Part shown: in pieces, positions 8,399 to 17,997 of the stretch
Position numbering within the stretch: the stretch's first letter is position 1
Layout of the letters: every line of letters starts with the position of its first letter
From: Clostridium sp. D33t1_170424_F3
GTDB taxonomy: Bacteria > Bacillota > Clostridia > Oscillospirales > Acutalibacteraceae
NCBI RefSeq assembly: GCF_015667585.1
Contig: NZ_JADPEG010000008.1
Location: 91,534-155,533 of the forward strand
DNA length: 64,000 nucleotides
Reading direction: 5' to 3'
Notes under the pieces: model-generated
What the model was told of the DNA's origin: nothing
What the model saw: only the letters and a program-made list of their open reading frames with translations
The model's database searches: none
Made by a program: the position numbers and the translations under genes

Positions 8399-10642
8399 TT
8401 ACTCCGGCTTCTTGTTGGTATTGGCGATAAAGCCGTTGCTGGCGCGCGGACGGTCGTCACGGCGATCATCGCGGCGGCCAAAGCGTCCGCCGTCGCGGCG
8501 CTCCGGGCGGCGCGGCGCGTCGGAGATGGTGTTCTCCGGCACCAGGCCCTCGATCTCGATCAGCGCATCGCGGCGGGAGAGGTTCAGGCGGCCCTTGTCG
8601 TCGATCTCCAGGACCTTGACCATGACCTCGTCGCCCACATTGACCACATCGGTGACCTTTTCAGTGCGCTTGACGTCCAGACGGGAGATGTGCACCAGGC
8701 CCTCTTTGCCCGGCGCGATTTCCACAAATGCACCGAAGTCCATGATGCGGGTAACTTTACCGTTATAGAATGCGCCCGGCTCCGGATCGTTGACAATGGT
8801 CTCGACAATCGTCAGAGCGCGCTGGCAGTTGTCCTTATCCAGACCGGAAATATATACATGGCCGTCCTCTTCGACGTCCATCTTGACGTTGCACTCGGCG
8901 CAGATCTTCTGGATGACCTTGCCGCCGGAACCGATGACCTCGCGGATCTTATCGACCGGGATCACGGTGCCCATCATCTTCGGCGCGTACTGGGATAGCT
9001 CCTTGCGCGGCTCCGCGATGCACTTGCCCATGACCTCGTCCAGGATGTAGTTGCGCGCCTTGTGGGTTTTCTCCAGCGCTTCCTTGACCATTTCCGGAGT
9101 CAGGCCGCTGATCTTCAGGTCCATCTGAATGGCGGTGATGCCTTCCTTTGTACCGGCGACTTTAAAGTCCATATCGCCGAAGAAGTCCTCCAGGCCCTGG
9201 ATGTCAACCATGGTCATCCAGCGCTCGCCCTCGGTGATCAGGCCGCAGGAGATACCCGCAACCGGCGCCTTGATCGGCACGCCCGCGGCCATCAATGCCA
9301 GCGTGGAGCCGCAGATGGACGCCTGGGAGGTGGAGCCGTTGGAGGAAAGCACCTCGGACACCAGACGGTAGGCATACGGGAACTCCTCAACCGGCGGGAT
9401 AACCGGAACCAGTGCGCGCTCTGCCAGCGCGCCGTGGCCGATCTCGCGGCGGCCGGGGCCGCGGCTGGGCTTTGTCTCGCCCACGGAATAGGACGGAAAA
9501 TTATACTGATGGATATACCGTTTGAATTCCTCTTCATCGATGCCGTCGAGCATCTGCTGGTCGCTGACCGAGCCGAGTGTGGCGACAGTGAGCACCTGCG
9601 TCTGGCCGCGGGTGAACATACCGGAGCCATGTACGCGGGGCAGCAGGTCGATCTGTGCGTCCAGCGGGCGCATGTCGTCCATCTTTCTGCCGTCGACGCG
9701 CTTCTGCTCGTCCAGCAGCCAGCGGCGCACCGCATATTTCTGGGTGCGGTACATGCACTCGTCGATCTTTGCGGCCTGATCCGGATAAATCTCGTCGAAC
9801 TTCTCATGGACCTTCTCGTAGACGGGCTTCAGGCGCTCGTCGCGGACGTTCTTATCGTCGGTATCCAGCGCCTGCTTGACGTCCTCCATCGCGAATTCCT
9901 TGACGGCGGCGAGCATTTCTTCGTCCGGCTCGTTGCTCGGATAGCTGAACTTCTCCTTGCCGATCTCCGCCTGGATGCCCTTGATAAACTCGATGATCTT
10001 CTGGTTGGCCTCGTGGCCCGCCATGATGGCGTTGTACATCTCCTCGTCGGTCACGATGTCCGCGCCCGCCTCGATCATGGCGATGCGGGAATCGGTGGAC
10101 GCGACGGTGACGGCCATGCGGCTCTTTTCACGCTGCGCCGCGGTCGGGTTGATGACAAATTCACCGTCCACCATGCCGACGGAAACGCCGGAAATCGGGC
10201 CATTCCACGGGATGTCGGAGATGGTCAGCGCGATGGAGGTGCCGACCATTGCAGCGATCTCCGGCATGCAGTCGTGGTCCACGCTCATCACGGTGCAGAC
10301 GACGGAAACGTCGTTGCGCATGTCCTTCGGGAACAGCGGGCGGATCGGGCGGTCGATCACGCGGGAGGTCAGGATCGCCTTATCGCTGGGACGGCCTTCC
10401 CTTTTGAGGAAGGAACCGGGGATTTTGCCCACGGAGTAGAGCTTCTCCTCAAAGTCGACGGAGAGCGGGAAAAAGTCCACGCCCTCGCGGGGCTTGGCGG
10501 ATGCGGTTACGGCCACATGCACCACGGTCTCGCCGTAGCGGACCAGGCACGCGCCGTTGGCAAGCTGCGCCATTTTGCCGGTCTCGATGACCAGCGGGCG
10601 GCCTGCAAAGTCGGTTGTAAAGGTCTTGAAGTTTTCAAACAT
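8399..10642 (-). CDS. pnp: Polyribonucleotide nucleotidyltransferase
   Basis: PNPase degrades RNA 3' to 5' by phosphorolysis and is part of the RNA degradosome. The 747-residue product shows the two RNase PH-like domains (residues 10-215 and about 310-540), a linking helical domain, a KH domain (PVDKIREVIGSGGKVIQKI, about residue 560) and an S1 domain (PEPGAFYNGKVTRIMDFGAF, about residue 625). The C-terminus is an arginine/aspartate-rich tail (RRDDRRDDR), typical of Clostridia. ATG 10642 is preceded by CAGGAGGAAAACAGC; the frame upstream of it has no site. It lies downstream of rpsO in the conserved order. Confidence 0.98.
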   Translation of the reverse strand: MFENFKTFTTDFAGRPLVIETGKMAQLANGACLVRYGETVVHVAVTASAKPREGVDFFPLSVDFEEKLYSVGKIPGSFLKREGRPSDKAILTSRVIDRPIRPLFPKDMRNDVSVVCTVMSVDHDCMPEIAAMVGTSIALTISDIPWNGPISGVSVGMVDGEFVINPTAAQREKSRMAVTVASTDSRIAMIEAGADIVTDEEMYNAIMAGHEANQKIIEFIKGIQAEIGKEKFSYPSNEPDEEMLAAVKEFAMEDVKQALDTDDKNVRDERLKPVYEKVHEKFDEIYPDQAAKIDECMYRTQKYAVRRWLLDEQKRVDGRKMDDMRPLDAQIDLLPRVHGSGMFTRGQTQVLTVATLGSVSDQQMLDGIDEEEFKRYIHQYNFPSYSVGETKPSRGPGRREIGHGALAERALVPVIPPVEEFPYAYRLVSEVLSSNGSTSQASICGSTLALMAAGVPIKAPVAGISCGLITEGERWMTMVDIQGLEDFFGDMDFKVAGTKEGITAIQMDLKISGLTPEMVKEALEKTHKARNYILDEVMGKCIAEPRKELSQYAPKMMGTVIPVDKIREVIGSGGKVIQKICAECNVKMDVEEDGHVYISGLDKDNCQRALTIVETIVNDPEPGAFYNGKVTRIMDFGAFVEIAPGKEGLVHISRLDVKRTEKVTDVVNVGDEVMVKVLEIDDKGRLNLSRRDALIEIEGLVPENTISDAPRRPERRDGGRFGRRDDRRDDRPRASNGFIANTNKKPE

Positions 10643-10778
10643 GCTGTTTTCCTCCTGTTTCGGTTTGGTTGGGAGGGCGGAGGAAACAGGTTTAGCAATG
10701 AAACCAGCCCCGCGTTTGCGCGGCGTTCGTTTCACGGCTAAGTCCCGGTCCCCCATGCCTCCATCTGAACGCACAGAA

Positions 10779-10805
10779 GGGCAGACAGCGCGAAGCTGCC
10801 TGCCC
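10779..10805 (-). terminator. Hairpin between rpsO and pnp
   Basis: An 11-bp stem (GGGCAGGCAGC with GCTGTCTGCCC on the minus strand) with a TTCGC loop begins 14 bases after the rpsO stop. Only a short pyrimidine tract follows, so partial termination or RNA processing is more likely than full termination. Confidence 0.5.
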
Positions 10806-10818
10806 AACCAGCGATTTC

Positions 10819-11082
10819 TTATTTACGGATGCCGAGCTTCGCGATGATGGAACGATAACGCTCAATGTCCACCTTCATCAGGTAGTTGAGCAGGCTTCTT
10901 CTCTGGCCAACCATCTTGAGCAGGCCGCGGCGGGAGTGATGGTCCTTCTTGTGCACCTTGAGGTGCTCGGTCAGGTCGTTGATGCGCTTGGTCAGCACCG
11001 CGATCTGAACTTCCGGAGAACCGGTATCGCCTTCATGTGTGGCATACTGCTCGATAATTGCGGTTTTTTCTTCTTTCAGCAT
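10819..11082 (-). CDS. rpsO: Ribosomal protein S15
   Basis: S15 is a primary 16S rRNA-binding protein of the small subunit. The 87-residue product has the full family length with the [11 protein letters not shown] and [12 protein letters not shown] motifs. ATG 11082 follows an AAAAGGTGG site. It has its own promoter (11218-11246) and a structured leader, and pnp follows 176 bases downstream, as in most bacteria. Confidence 0.99.
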   Translation of the reverse strand: MLKEEKTAIIEQYATHEGDTGSPEVQIAVLTKRINDLTEHLKVHKKDHHSRRGLLKMVGQRRSLLNYLMKVDIERYRSIIAKLGIRK

Positions 11083-11211
11083 TTGCTTTTCCACCTTTTC
11101 AAAAAATGTAGGGGGCTTGCCCCTTTTTTGAGATACGCCCATACTCACAGTAGCAGGCCGGTGAGTCCCCGTGACGGGGTTGCCCCTGCAACCGGGAATA
11201 GGGTACCATAC
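11083..11211 (-). promoter_or_regulatory. Structured rpsO leader, possible S15 feedback site
   Basis: The leader of about 130 bases contains two GC-rich hairpins (CCCCGTCACGGGG and GGGGCAAGCCCC). The second one is flanked by A6 and T6 tracts directly upstream of the ribosome binding site. S15 is known to repress its own mRNA through leader RNA in several bacteria; that it does so here is an inference. Confidence 0.4.
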
Positions 11212-11217
11212 CAAATG

Positions 11218-11246
11218 ATTATATCATGCGGAATTTCATTTGTAAA
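11218..11246 (-). promoter_or_regulatory. Promoter of rpsO
   Basis: On the minus strand TTTACA (11241-11246) and TATAAT (11218-11223) are separated by 17 bases. Confidence 0.75.
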
Positions 11247-11274
11247 GTTCCTTTTCCCGCGCTAACTGGAATTT

Positions 11275-12195
11275 TCAGGAATTCTGTTTTGCCAGATACG
11301 TGCGCATCATGCGCTCCGCCGTCCCGCCGTCCCGCAGGATGTTCTCCTGTAACTCCTCCACCCCGCTGAACCTGACCTCCGGGCGGATGAAGCCGATCAG
11401 CTCCACCTGGATATTCTCGCCGTAGAGGTCTTCGCCGTGGTACTCCGGAATCCACGTTTCGGAGAGCGGCGCATCCGCGCCGACCGTCGGCTTGACGCCC
11501 ACGTTTGTTACACCGTAGTAGTCGCCGTCGTTCAGGCGGACCAGCGAGGCGTACACGCCGAAGCGCGGTAGGACGAACCCCTGGGTGAAGACCTGGTTGA
11601 TCGTCGGGGTGCCCAGCGTGCGGCCCAGCTGCCGCCCGCGCACCACCTCAAAGTCAAAGCCGAACGGGCGGCCCAGCAGCCGGTTGGCCCGTTCGATCTC
11701 TCCCGCCTCCACCAACGCGCGGATGCGCGTGGAGCTGACCGGTTCGCCCGCGATTTCCACGGCGGGAACCACCTCGCAGCCGATCCCGCGCGGCGCGCAG
11801 AGCGTTTGCAGCGTCTCCGCCGTCCCCGCGCCTTTGTATCCAAATGTGAAGTTGAAGCCGCAGCAGATTTTCTCCGCGTGGCAGACCCGGACCAGCACCT
11901 CATCCACAAACTGCTCCGGGCTCAGATTCCGGATCGCGGAAAAGCGCAGGGAATACACCTGCTCCACGCCGAGCGACTCAAACAGCCGCAGCTTCTGCCG
12001 CTTGGTTGCGAGCTGCCCGCCGGACTTGCCGCCCAGTTCGCCGAGCGGATCGGCAAAGGTCAGCACGGACGGCGTCAGGCCGGGGCCGCGCGCCGCGGTG
12101 ATTACTTTTTGATGCCCCAGATGCAGGCCGTCAAAGCAGCCCAGCGCGACCGCCGCGCGCGCCGCCCCGGGGGTTAAATCGTGATATACTTTCAT
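11275..12195 (-). CDS. ribF: Bifunctional riboflavin kinase/FAD synthetase
   Basis: RibF converts riboflavin to FMN and then FAD. The nucleotidyltransferase domain is N-terminal (GCFDGLHLGH at residues 19-28, SSTRIRALVEAGEIERANRLLGRP near 155-180) and the riboflavin kinase domain is C-terminal (GRTLGTPTINQ near residue 196, NVGVKPTV near 230). The length of 306 residues is typical. It is the last gene of the long rimP-nusA-infB operon and lies 104 bases after truB, with a stem-loop repeat copy between them. rpsO downstream has a separate promoter. Confidence 0.96.
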   Translation of the reverse strand: MKVYHDLTPGAARAAVALGCFDGLHLGHQKVITAARGPGLTPSVLTFADPLGELGGKSGGQLATKRQKLRLFESLGVEQVYSLRFSAIRNLSPEQFVDEVLVRVCHAEKICCGFNFTFGYKGAGTAETLQTLCAPRGIGCEVVPAVEIAGEPVSSTRIRALVEAGEIERANRLLGRPFGFDFEVVRGRQLGRTLGTPTINQVFTQGFVLPRFGVYASLVRLNDGDYYGVTNVGVKPTVGADAPLSETWIPEYHGEDLYGENIQVELIGFIRPEVRFSGVEELQENILRDGGTAERMMRTYLAKQNS

Positions 12196-12210
12196 AGATT
12201 ATCCTTTGCT

Positions 12211-12277
12211 GGACCTGCGGTCAGCACGGCCCGCCCTTTCATGTTGCCTGAATCGTACCCGCGCTGTGGCGGGACAG
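12211..12277. repeat. Stem-loop repeat copy between ribF and truB
   Basis: This begins with GGACCTGCGGTCAGCACGGC and contains a CCCGCC/GGCGGG stem. It is a diverged member of the family seen at 19718, 19801 and 25631. The loop differs from the other copies. Confidence 0.5.
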
Positions 12278-12299
12278 ACGGGACAAAATCCCGGGACTT

Positions 12300-13202
12300 T
12301 TAACAGAACAATTTCAATACCTTCAGTTCGTTCGCCGCCGCGTCCGCCTGCCCCAGTCCGAGAAACGCGCCCTCCTGCGTGCAGACGCGGAACACCGCGC
12401 CGTCCGCCGGCGCGTTCCGCGCCAGCGCCGTGCGGCCCAGGTCCAGCCCGCCGCCGTTCCCGAACCGGCGGGCCTGCGCCTCCGACACCCGCAGGGCGGG
12501 CCGGGATAAAAACAGCCGTTCCACCGGCAGGACGCGCTCTTCCAGCCGCCCCGCCTCCGCCAGCGCGCGGGCCTCGTCCAGCGGGCAGGCGTCCGCCAGC
12601 GTGAAGCCGCAGGCGGCGGTGCGCCGAAGGGCGGTCATCACGCCGTATGTGCCGAGCGCCTCCCCGATGTCCGCGCAAAGCGTGCGGATATACGTGCCTT
12701 TGGAGCAGCGCACCGTCAGCGCGCCGGTCTGCGTCTCCTCGTCAAAGCGGGTGCAGACCAGCGTTTCAATCGTAACGGGGCGCTTTTCACGCTCCACGGT
12801 CATCCCCTGCCGCGCCAGCTCGTACAGCTTTTTGCCGTCCTTGCGCACGGCGGAATACATCGGCGGCAGCTGGAGAATCTCGCCCCGGAACCGCGGCAGA
12901 ACCGCTTCCAGCGCCGCGCGCGCCGCGCGTTTTTCGCTGCGCGCCAGAACCGCACCGGTGGAATCCTGCGTATCCGTCACACAGCCCAGCGCGAATGAAG
13001 CTTCGTATTCCTTGCTGGTATCCTCCAGCAGGGAGGCCGCGCGCGTCGCGCGGCCCAGTAAAATGGGCAGCACGCCCGTCGCCATCGGGTCCAGCGTGCC
13101 GGTATGGCCGGTCTTTTCCCGCCCGGCCAGCCGCCGCACCACGGCGACCACGTCAAAGGAGGTGTAATCCGCGGGCTTGTCGATCACCAGCACGCCGTTC
13201 AC
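12300..13202 (-). CDS. truB: tRNA pseudouridine(55) synthase TruB
   Basis: TruB makes pseudouridine 55 in the T-loop of tRNAs. The catalytic aspartate is D38 in the HTGTLDPMATGVLPI motif; the KEYEASFALG motif (about residue 64) and the SKGTYIRTLCADIG motif (about residue 176) are also present. The 300-residue product includes a C-terminal PUA-like extension. Its start overlaps the nrnA stop by four bases, so the two are translationally coupled. Confidence 0.97.
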   Translation of the reverse strand: MNGVLVIDKPADYTSFDVVAVVRRLAGREKTGHTGTLDPMATGVLPILLGRATRAASLLEDTSKEYEASFALGCVTDTQDSTGAVLARSEKRAARAALEAVLPRFRGEILQLPPMYSAVRKDGKKLYELARQGMTVEREKRPVTIETLVCTRFDEETQTGALTVRCSKGTYIRTLCADIGEALGTYGVMTALRRTAACGFTLADACPLDEARALAEAGRLEERVLPVERLFLSRPALRVSEAQARRFGNGGGLDLGRTALARNAPADGAVFRVCTQEGAFLGLGQADAAANELKVLKLFC

Positions 13203-14170
13203 AGGCGGTCCCCCGTCTGCATGCGCGCCAGGTACGCGCCAACCGCATCGACAATCTGTTTTGTCGCGTGCTCCGCCGGGCCGGGCAGGGTGCAGCCCGC
13301 CGCGCCCGCGTGCCCGCCGCCGCCGAACAGCGCGCAGATTTCTCCGGCGTTGACCGGCTCCTGCGTGCGCAGGGAGACTTTATATTCCCCGCTCTTTTTC
13401 TCGCGCATCGTTATGCCGACCAGCACGCCCTCCACCTGGCGCGGAATGGCCGCAAGGCCTTCCAGGTCGTCCTCGTTCGCCTTGCTGGAGGAGACCATAT
13501 CGCGCAGAATGTACGCGACGGCGCAGCGGTCCTGGTGATAGAACTGGATGGAATCCAGCACCATGCGCTCCATCTCCAGACGGGCGCGGGTTTTGGTGTC
13601 GAACATGCGGCGGTTGATGTCCGCCGCGTCGATGCCCGTCTCCATCATGCAGGCCGCCACACGGTAGGTGCGCGGCGTGGCGTTCGGGTATTTAAAACAG
13701 CCGGTATCGGTCGTGATGCCGGTGTAAATCGCCTCCGCGATCTCTTTTGTGATCTTCGCGCCCAGCCTGGTGATCAGCGCATAGATGATCTCCGTTGTCG
13801 ACGCGGCGGTACTGTCCACAAAGGTCCGCTCCGCGAAGGGCCGGTTGGAGGCGTGGTGGTCAATGCACAGGTCCACCCTGCCCTCGTATTCCGCCTTCAG
13901 CTCGTCGCCCAGCAGGTCGATGTCCGCCACATCGACCGCGACCACGGTCTTCGGCGTGAACGCCTGCTTTTGTACGCCGCGGAACATGGAAGCGTATTTT
14001 TCACTGATTTCATGGCGGCAGCGCGTCATGACGCGCTTGCCCATGCTCTGCAGCGCCATGCACAGGGCCGCCGCGGAGCCGAAGGTATCCCCGTCCGGGA
14101 ACTGGTGGCTTAATAGCACGATGTCGTCCGATTCGCGGAGGAATTCCGCCGCGTCGTCCAGCGTGATCAT
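13199..14170 (-). CDS. nrnA: DHH-family nanoRNase/pAp phosphatase NrnA
   Basis: NrnA degrades very short RNAs and dephosphorylates pAp (3',5'-bisphosphate). The DHH motifs are visible: HQFPDGD (residues 22-28), VAVDVADID (about 78), IDHHASN (about 104) and the C-terminal DHHA1 motif GGGGHAGAAG (about 289). The length of 323 residues fits the family. It lies between rbfA and truB, its usual place in Firmicutes. A 170-base GC-rich gap with several hairpins separates it from rbfA. Confidence 0.94.
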   Translation of the reverse strand: MITLDDAAEFLRESDDIVLLSHQFPDGDTFGSAAALCMALQSMGKRVMTRCRHEISEKYASMFRGVQKQAFTPKTVVAVDVADIDLLGDELKAEYEGRVDLCIDHHASNRPFAERTFVDSTAASTTEIIYALITRLGAKITKEIAEAIYTGITTDTGCFKYPNATPRTYRVAACMMETGIDAADINRRMFDTKTRARLEMERMVLDSIQFYHQDRCAVAYILRDMVSSSKANEDDLEGLAAIPRQVEGVLVGITMREKKSGEYKVSLRTQEPVNAGEICALFGGGGHAGAAGCTLPGPAEHATKQIVDAVGAYLARMQTGDRL

Positions 14171-14340
14171 CGTTATTTCCTCCTCTTTCCGCGCCGGGAC
14201 TTGTCCCGGCGGTTCCGGTTATTGCATGTAAAAACCCCGGGCGGGGACGCGCATGGGACGCCGCCGCGTTCCATGCGGGAGTGTCACTCCCGTCCGGGGA
14301 CGCATTCCGCGCCCCCGCGCGTCTCCGCCCGAGGCTTTGG
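14171..14340 (-). other. Hairpin-rich gap inside the infB operon
   Basis: The spacer between rbfA and nrnA contains a perfect GGGAGTGTCACTCCC palindrome and a final CCCCGCCCGGGG followed by TTTTTAC on the minus strand. It may be an intra-operon processing or partial termination site; no gene is seen. Confidence 0.4.
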
Positions 14341-14712
14341 TCATTCGTCTGGTTCTGTCCGCGCCTCTTCCTTCGTCTCCAGATCGTTGAGCAGTTTGGA
14401 GATGTTGGCGCTGTATTCGATGGAATCCGTCGCCCGGAACTGCAGCTCCGGCACATGCCGCAGACGGAGCCGGTTCCCCAGCTCGCGGCGGACAAAGCCG
14501 GAGGCCGATTTCAAACCGGAAACCGCTTCTTTGGCGCGGTCCAGCCCTTCCATCGCGCTGACAAAAACCGTACAGTACGAGAGGTCGCTGGTGACGTCCA
14601 CGCGCACGATGCTGATCAGCCCCTGTACGCGCGGGTCCTTCAGCTCCCGGAAGATCGCGGTCAGTTCCCGGCGGATATCCTCCGAGGTCCGTCCCATTCT
14701 ATGGCTTGGCAT
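14341..14712 (-). CDS. rbfA: 30S ribosome-binding factor RbfA
   Basis: RbfA helps late 16S rRNA maturation and cold adaptation. The 123-residue product has the KH-like fold signature, with ELTAIFRELKDPRV near residue 15 and VTSDLSYCTVFVS near residue 40. I chose ATG 14712 because the GGAGG site is nine bases away; an ATG six bases upstream (14718) would be too close to it. It follows infB by 60 bases in the operon. Confidence 0.95.
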   Translation of the reverse strand: MPSHRMGRTSEDIRRELTAIFRELKDPRVQGLISIVRVDVTSDLSYCTVFVSAMEGLDRAKEAVSGLKSASGFVRRELGNRLRLRHVPELQFRATDSIEYSANISKLLNDLETKEEARTEPDE

Positions 14713-14772
14713 ATCCATTCACCTCCGCGCCGGGCATTGCCCGGCTGATGGACGGCCGGGAAGCGCTCCCGG

Positions 14773-17310
14773 TCAGTCCTCCTTGTATTCTTCCATAATG
14801 AAGGCTTCCAATACGTCGCCTTCCTTGACGTCGTTGAATTTTTCGAGCGTAATGCCGCAGTCGTAGCCCTCCGCGACCTCCTTGGCGTCGTCCTTAAAGC
14901 GCTTGAGGGAAGCCATCTTGTCTTCCGCGATGACGATGCCGTCGCGCACCACGCGGATCTCCGCGCTGCGGGTGATCTTGCCGCTGGTGACGTGGCCGCC
15001 GACAACCATGCCGACGTTGGTGATCTTGTAGACCTGGCGGCACTCCGCGCGGCCCAGCAGGACTTCGCGGAACTTCGGCGCAAGCATTCCCTTCATCGCG
15101 GACTCCATCTCCTCGATGCAGTCGTAAATGATGCGGTACAGGCGCATATCGACGCCGCTGCGCTTCACGTTGTCCTCCGCGAGCGGTTCCGGACGGACGT
15201 TAAAGCCGACGATAATCGCATTGGAGGCGTTCGCCAGCATGACGTCGGACTCGTTGATCGCGCCCACGCCGCCGTGGATGACCTTGACGCGCACTTCCTC
15301 GTTGGAGAGCTTCTCCAGCGACTGGCGGACCGCCTCAACGGAGCCCTGCACGTCGGCCTTGACGATGATCTGCAGTTCCTTCATCTCGCCCTGCTGCATC
15401 TGGTCGAAGAGGTTATCCAGCGTGACCTTCGTCTGCGAATTGAACATCTCTTCCTTCTGCTGGGTGCGGCGCTGTTCAACCAGCTCCCTGGCCAGGCGCT
15501 CGTCGGAGACGGCGTTCATGATGTCGCCGCCCGCCGGCACGTCGTCCAGGCCTGTGATTTCCACCGGGACGGACGGGCCCGCCTCTTCAATGCGGCGGCC
15601 GTTTTCATCGGTCATGGCGCGCACACGGCCGACCGCCGTACCCGCAACCACGATGTCGCCGGTGCGAAGCGTGCCGTTCTGCACCAGAATGGTCGCGATC
15701 GGGCCGCGGCCTTTATCCAGCCTCGCCTCAACGACCGTGCCCTTCGCGGCGCGGTCCGGGTTGGCCTTGAGCTCCTTCATATCGGCGACCAGCGCGATCA
15801 TCTCAAGCAGGTCGTCGATCCCCTCCCGCTTCTTGGCGGAAACGGGGATACAGGGCGTCTCGCCGCCCCAGGCCTCCGGCACCAGCTCGTGCTCGGTGAG
15901 CTGCTGGAGCACGTGCTCCGGGTTCGCGCCGGGTTTATCCATTTTATTGATCGCAACGATGATGGAAACGCCCGCCGCCTTCGCGTGGTGGATCGCCTCG
16001 ATCGTCTGTGGCATGATGCCGTCGTCCGCCGCAACGACCAGCACGGCGATATCCGTCACCTGCGCGCCTCTGGCGCGCATGGTGGTAAACGCCGCATGGC
16101 CGGGGGTATCCAGGAACGTGATGTCGCGGTCGTCGATCTTGACGCGGTATGCGCCGATATGCTGGGTGATGCCGCCCGCCTCGGATTCCGTGACGTTCGC
16201 ATGGCGGATGGCGTCCAGCAAAGAGGTCTTGCCGTGGTCGACGTGGCCCATGACGACCACGACCGGCGCGCGCGGCACAAGGTTTTCGTCATTGTCCTCA
16301 CTGTCGTCGATGATGCGCTCCTCGATGGTGACGACGACTTCCTTTTCCACCTTCGCGTGGAATTCCAGCGCGATCAGGGAAGCGGTGTCGAAATCGACGG
16401 TATCGTTGACGGCGGCAAATATGCCGTTCGTCATCAGCTTTTTAATGACCTCCGCAACGGTCGCCTTTAACCGGGACGCCAGCTCGCCGACGGTGATTTC
16501 CTCGGGAATGGAGACGGTCAGCGGCTTCGCCTTGCGCTCCATCGCGATGCGGCGCAGGCGCTCGGCCTCTGTCTCACGGCGGGCGTTGCGCGGCCTGCCG
16601 CGGTACTGGCTGCTGCGCTGCGTGATCTTCTGCTTCTGCACGATGTTCTCCGTCTTGACCTTTTCGGAGGCCAGGCGGTCGTATTTCTCGTTGTATTTAT
16701 CCAGCTCCACATGCGAGGCGCGGGTATCCACCACGCGGCCCTCGCCGCGCTTGACGTTGGTGGTGTTTGGCGCGCCGGTCTGCATGGGGCGGTTCGGCGG
16801 GATCGGCGTGGCCTTTCTCTGCTGCTGCGCCTGCTGCTGATTCGGCGCGGGGCGCACCGGCGTGATCTTGCCCGGCTTCACCGCCGGACGGCGCGGCGCC
16901 GTACCCGGCTGGCCGTTTGCCGGCTGCTGGCCCTGCGGGGCGGGCGGCGCGGGACGCACCGGTGTGATCTTGCCCGGCTTCACCGCCGGACGGCGCGGGG
17001 CCGCGCCCGGCTGGCCGCCCGCGTTCTGCGGCGCGGGTGCGGGCGCTGCCTGCGGCTTCGGCTGCTGTGCCTGCGGGGCAGGCTGGGGCGCGGGCGTTTC
17101 CTTCTGCTTGTTGTCCGCAAAATATTCGTCCAGGTTCTCCACCTTGTTCTTCTGTGTAAAGTTTTCAAACACGAGGTCCAGCTCGTTTTCCGTCAGGGCC
17201 GTCATGTGTTTTTTGGTCTCGCCCGTATATTTCTGTAAGGTGTCAATGACTTCTTTGTTGGGTTCTCCCAGGTCCTTTGCCACCTCGTGAACGCGATATT
17301 TAATCATCAT
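14773..17310 (-). CDS. infB: Translation initiation factor IF-2
   Basis: IF-2 is the GTPase that places initiator tRNA on the 30S subunit. The 845-residue product has an N-terminal IF2_N domain (residues 1-50), a long proline/glutamine/alanine-rich linker with internal repeats ([17 protein letters not shown] occurs twice, about residues 108-165), a second IF2_N domain (about 265-320), and the G domain with GHVDHGKTS (about 355), DTPGHAAF and NKMDKP. The C-terminal domains follow. Two adjacent ATGs (17310, 17307) share a GAGGAGG site. Confidence 0.98.
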   Translation of the reverse strand: MMIKYRVHEVAKDLGEPNKEVIDTLQKYTGETKKHMTALTENELDLVFENFTQKNKVENLDEYFADNKQKETPAPQPAPQAQQPKPQAAPAPAPQNAGGQPGAAPRRPAVKPGKITPVRPAPPAPQGQQPANGQPGTAPRRPAVKPGKITPVRPAPNQQQAQQQRKATPIPPNRPMQTGAPNTTNVKRGEGRVVDTRASHVELDKYNEKYDRLASEKVKTENIVQKQKITQRSSQYRGRPRNARRETEAERLRRIAMERKAKPLTVSIPEEITVGELASRLKATVAEVIKKLMTNGIFAAVNDTVDFDTASLIALEFHAKVEKEVVVTIEERIIDDSEDNDENLVPRAPVVVVMGHVDHGKTSLLDAIRHANVTESEAGGITQHIGAYRVKIDDRDITFLDTPGHAAFTTMRARGAQVTDIAVLVVAADDGIMPQTIEAIHHAKAAGVSIIVAINKMDKPGANPEHVLQQLTEHELVPEAWGGETPCIPVSAKKREGIDDLLEMIALVADMKELKANPDRAAKGTVVEARLDKGRGPIATILVQNGTLRTGDIVVAGTAVGRVRAMTDENGRRIEEAGPSVPVEITGLDDVPAGGDIMNAVSDERLARELVEQRRTQQKEEMFNSQTKVTLDNLFDQMQQGEMKELQIIVKADVQGSVEAVRQSLEKLSNEEVRVKVIHGGVGAINESDVMLANASNAIIVGFNVRPEPLAEDNVKRSGVDMRLYRIIYDCIEEMESAMKGMLAPKFREVLLGRAECRQVYKITNVGMVVGGHVTSGKITRSAEIRVVRDGIVIAEDKMASLKRFKDDAKEVAEGYDCGITLEKFNDVKEGDVLEAFIMEEYKED

Positions 17311-17330
17311 ATAATGAATTCCTCCTCATT

Positions 17331-17663
17331 TCACCGTGTCTGCGCGCCGATTCCGGCTTTGCACAGCTCGTGCAGTTTTTTCGCGAACCCTGCGTCATTC
17401 ACCGCAAGAACTCCGGTTCGCTTTCCTAGAGCCATGCTGATTTCGTCCATGATGGCCGCCGTCTGCACGACGTCCACCCCAGCCTCTTCCGCTGCAAACC
17501 GCACGCCGCCGGCGGAACGGGGGGAAAAATCCGCCGCCAGGATCACCAGCCGGGCCTGCCCTTTGCGCAGGGACTCGATCACCGGGTCGCTCCCCAGAGA
17601 GAGCCTTCCCGCCCTTCGCGCGAGTCCCATCAGGTTCAGAAGCTGTTTGTTTTCGCCATTCAT
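17331..17663 (-). CDS. L7Ae-family K-turn RNA-binding protein
   Basis: The 110-residue protein is of the YlxQ type (L7Ae/L30e/S12e/Gadd45 fold), a kink-turn RNA-binding module. GLARRAGRLSLGSDPVIESLRKG (shown here in part near residue 13) is a hallmark start of this family. Its stop lies 20 bases before infB and its start overlaps rnpM by four bases. The family member in Bacillus is non-essential and its physiological RNA target is not settled. Confidence 0.92.
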   Translation of the reverse strand: MNGENKQLLNLMGLARRAGRLSLGSDPVIESLRKGQARLVILAADFSPRSAGGVRFAAEEAGVDVVQTAAIMDEISMALGKRTGVLAVNDAGFAKKLHELCKAGIGAQTR

Positions 17664-17923
17664 TTTCCGATCTCCTCCTCCATACGGTCAAAGACCTCTG
17701 CGGGAATCTGACAGGAGAAGGCTCGTTCAAAACGCCTTGCCTTTCGCGCCGCCCGGAGGCAGTCCGCGCTTTTGCAAACATACGCGCCGCGCCCGGGCTT
17801 CTTACCCGTCAGGTCCAGGGAGATTTCCCCTTCCGGCGACCGGACCACCCGGACCAGTTCCTTCTTCGGTTTGCTTTCCCCGCATCCCGCGCACATGCGC
17901 AGGGGAACGCGCTTTTGATGCAT
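17660..17923 (-). CDS. rnpM: RNase P modulator RnpM (YlxR family)
   Basis: This 87-residue protein has the YlxR signature: RVPLRMCAGC near the start (C11 and C14) and KPGRGAYVCKSADC near residue 55. The B. subtilis homologue is reported to bind and modulate RNase P. ATG 17923 is preceded by AAAGGTGG at the right spacing; a GTG 12 bases upstream overlaps that site and is less likely. It lies 74 bases after nusA, as usual. Confidence 0.93.
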   Translation of the reverse strand: MHQKRVPLRMCAGCGESKPKKELVRVVRSPEGEISLDLTGKKPGRGAYVCKSADCLRAARKARRFERAFSCQIPAEVFDRMEEEIGK

Positions 17924-17997
17924 GGCACACACCACCTTTCCCGACTGTGTTTTTCTGGCCTGCTATATGAAAACAACACGGTGATTGCCGCGCTGTG

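Noticed and set aside
9062..10741. 559-codon plus-strand frame opposite pnp
   Set aside because: It lies wholly antisense to PNPase, and its composition is that of a shadow frame in GC-rich DNA.
14992..16840. Two long plus-strand frames opposite infB
   Set aside because: Both are antisense to well-conserved IF-2 and show no domain or start signals.
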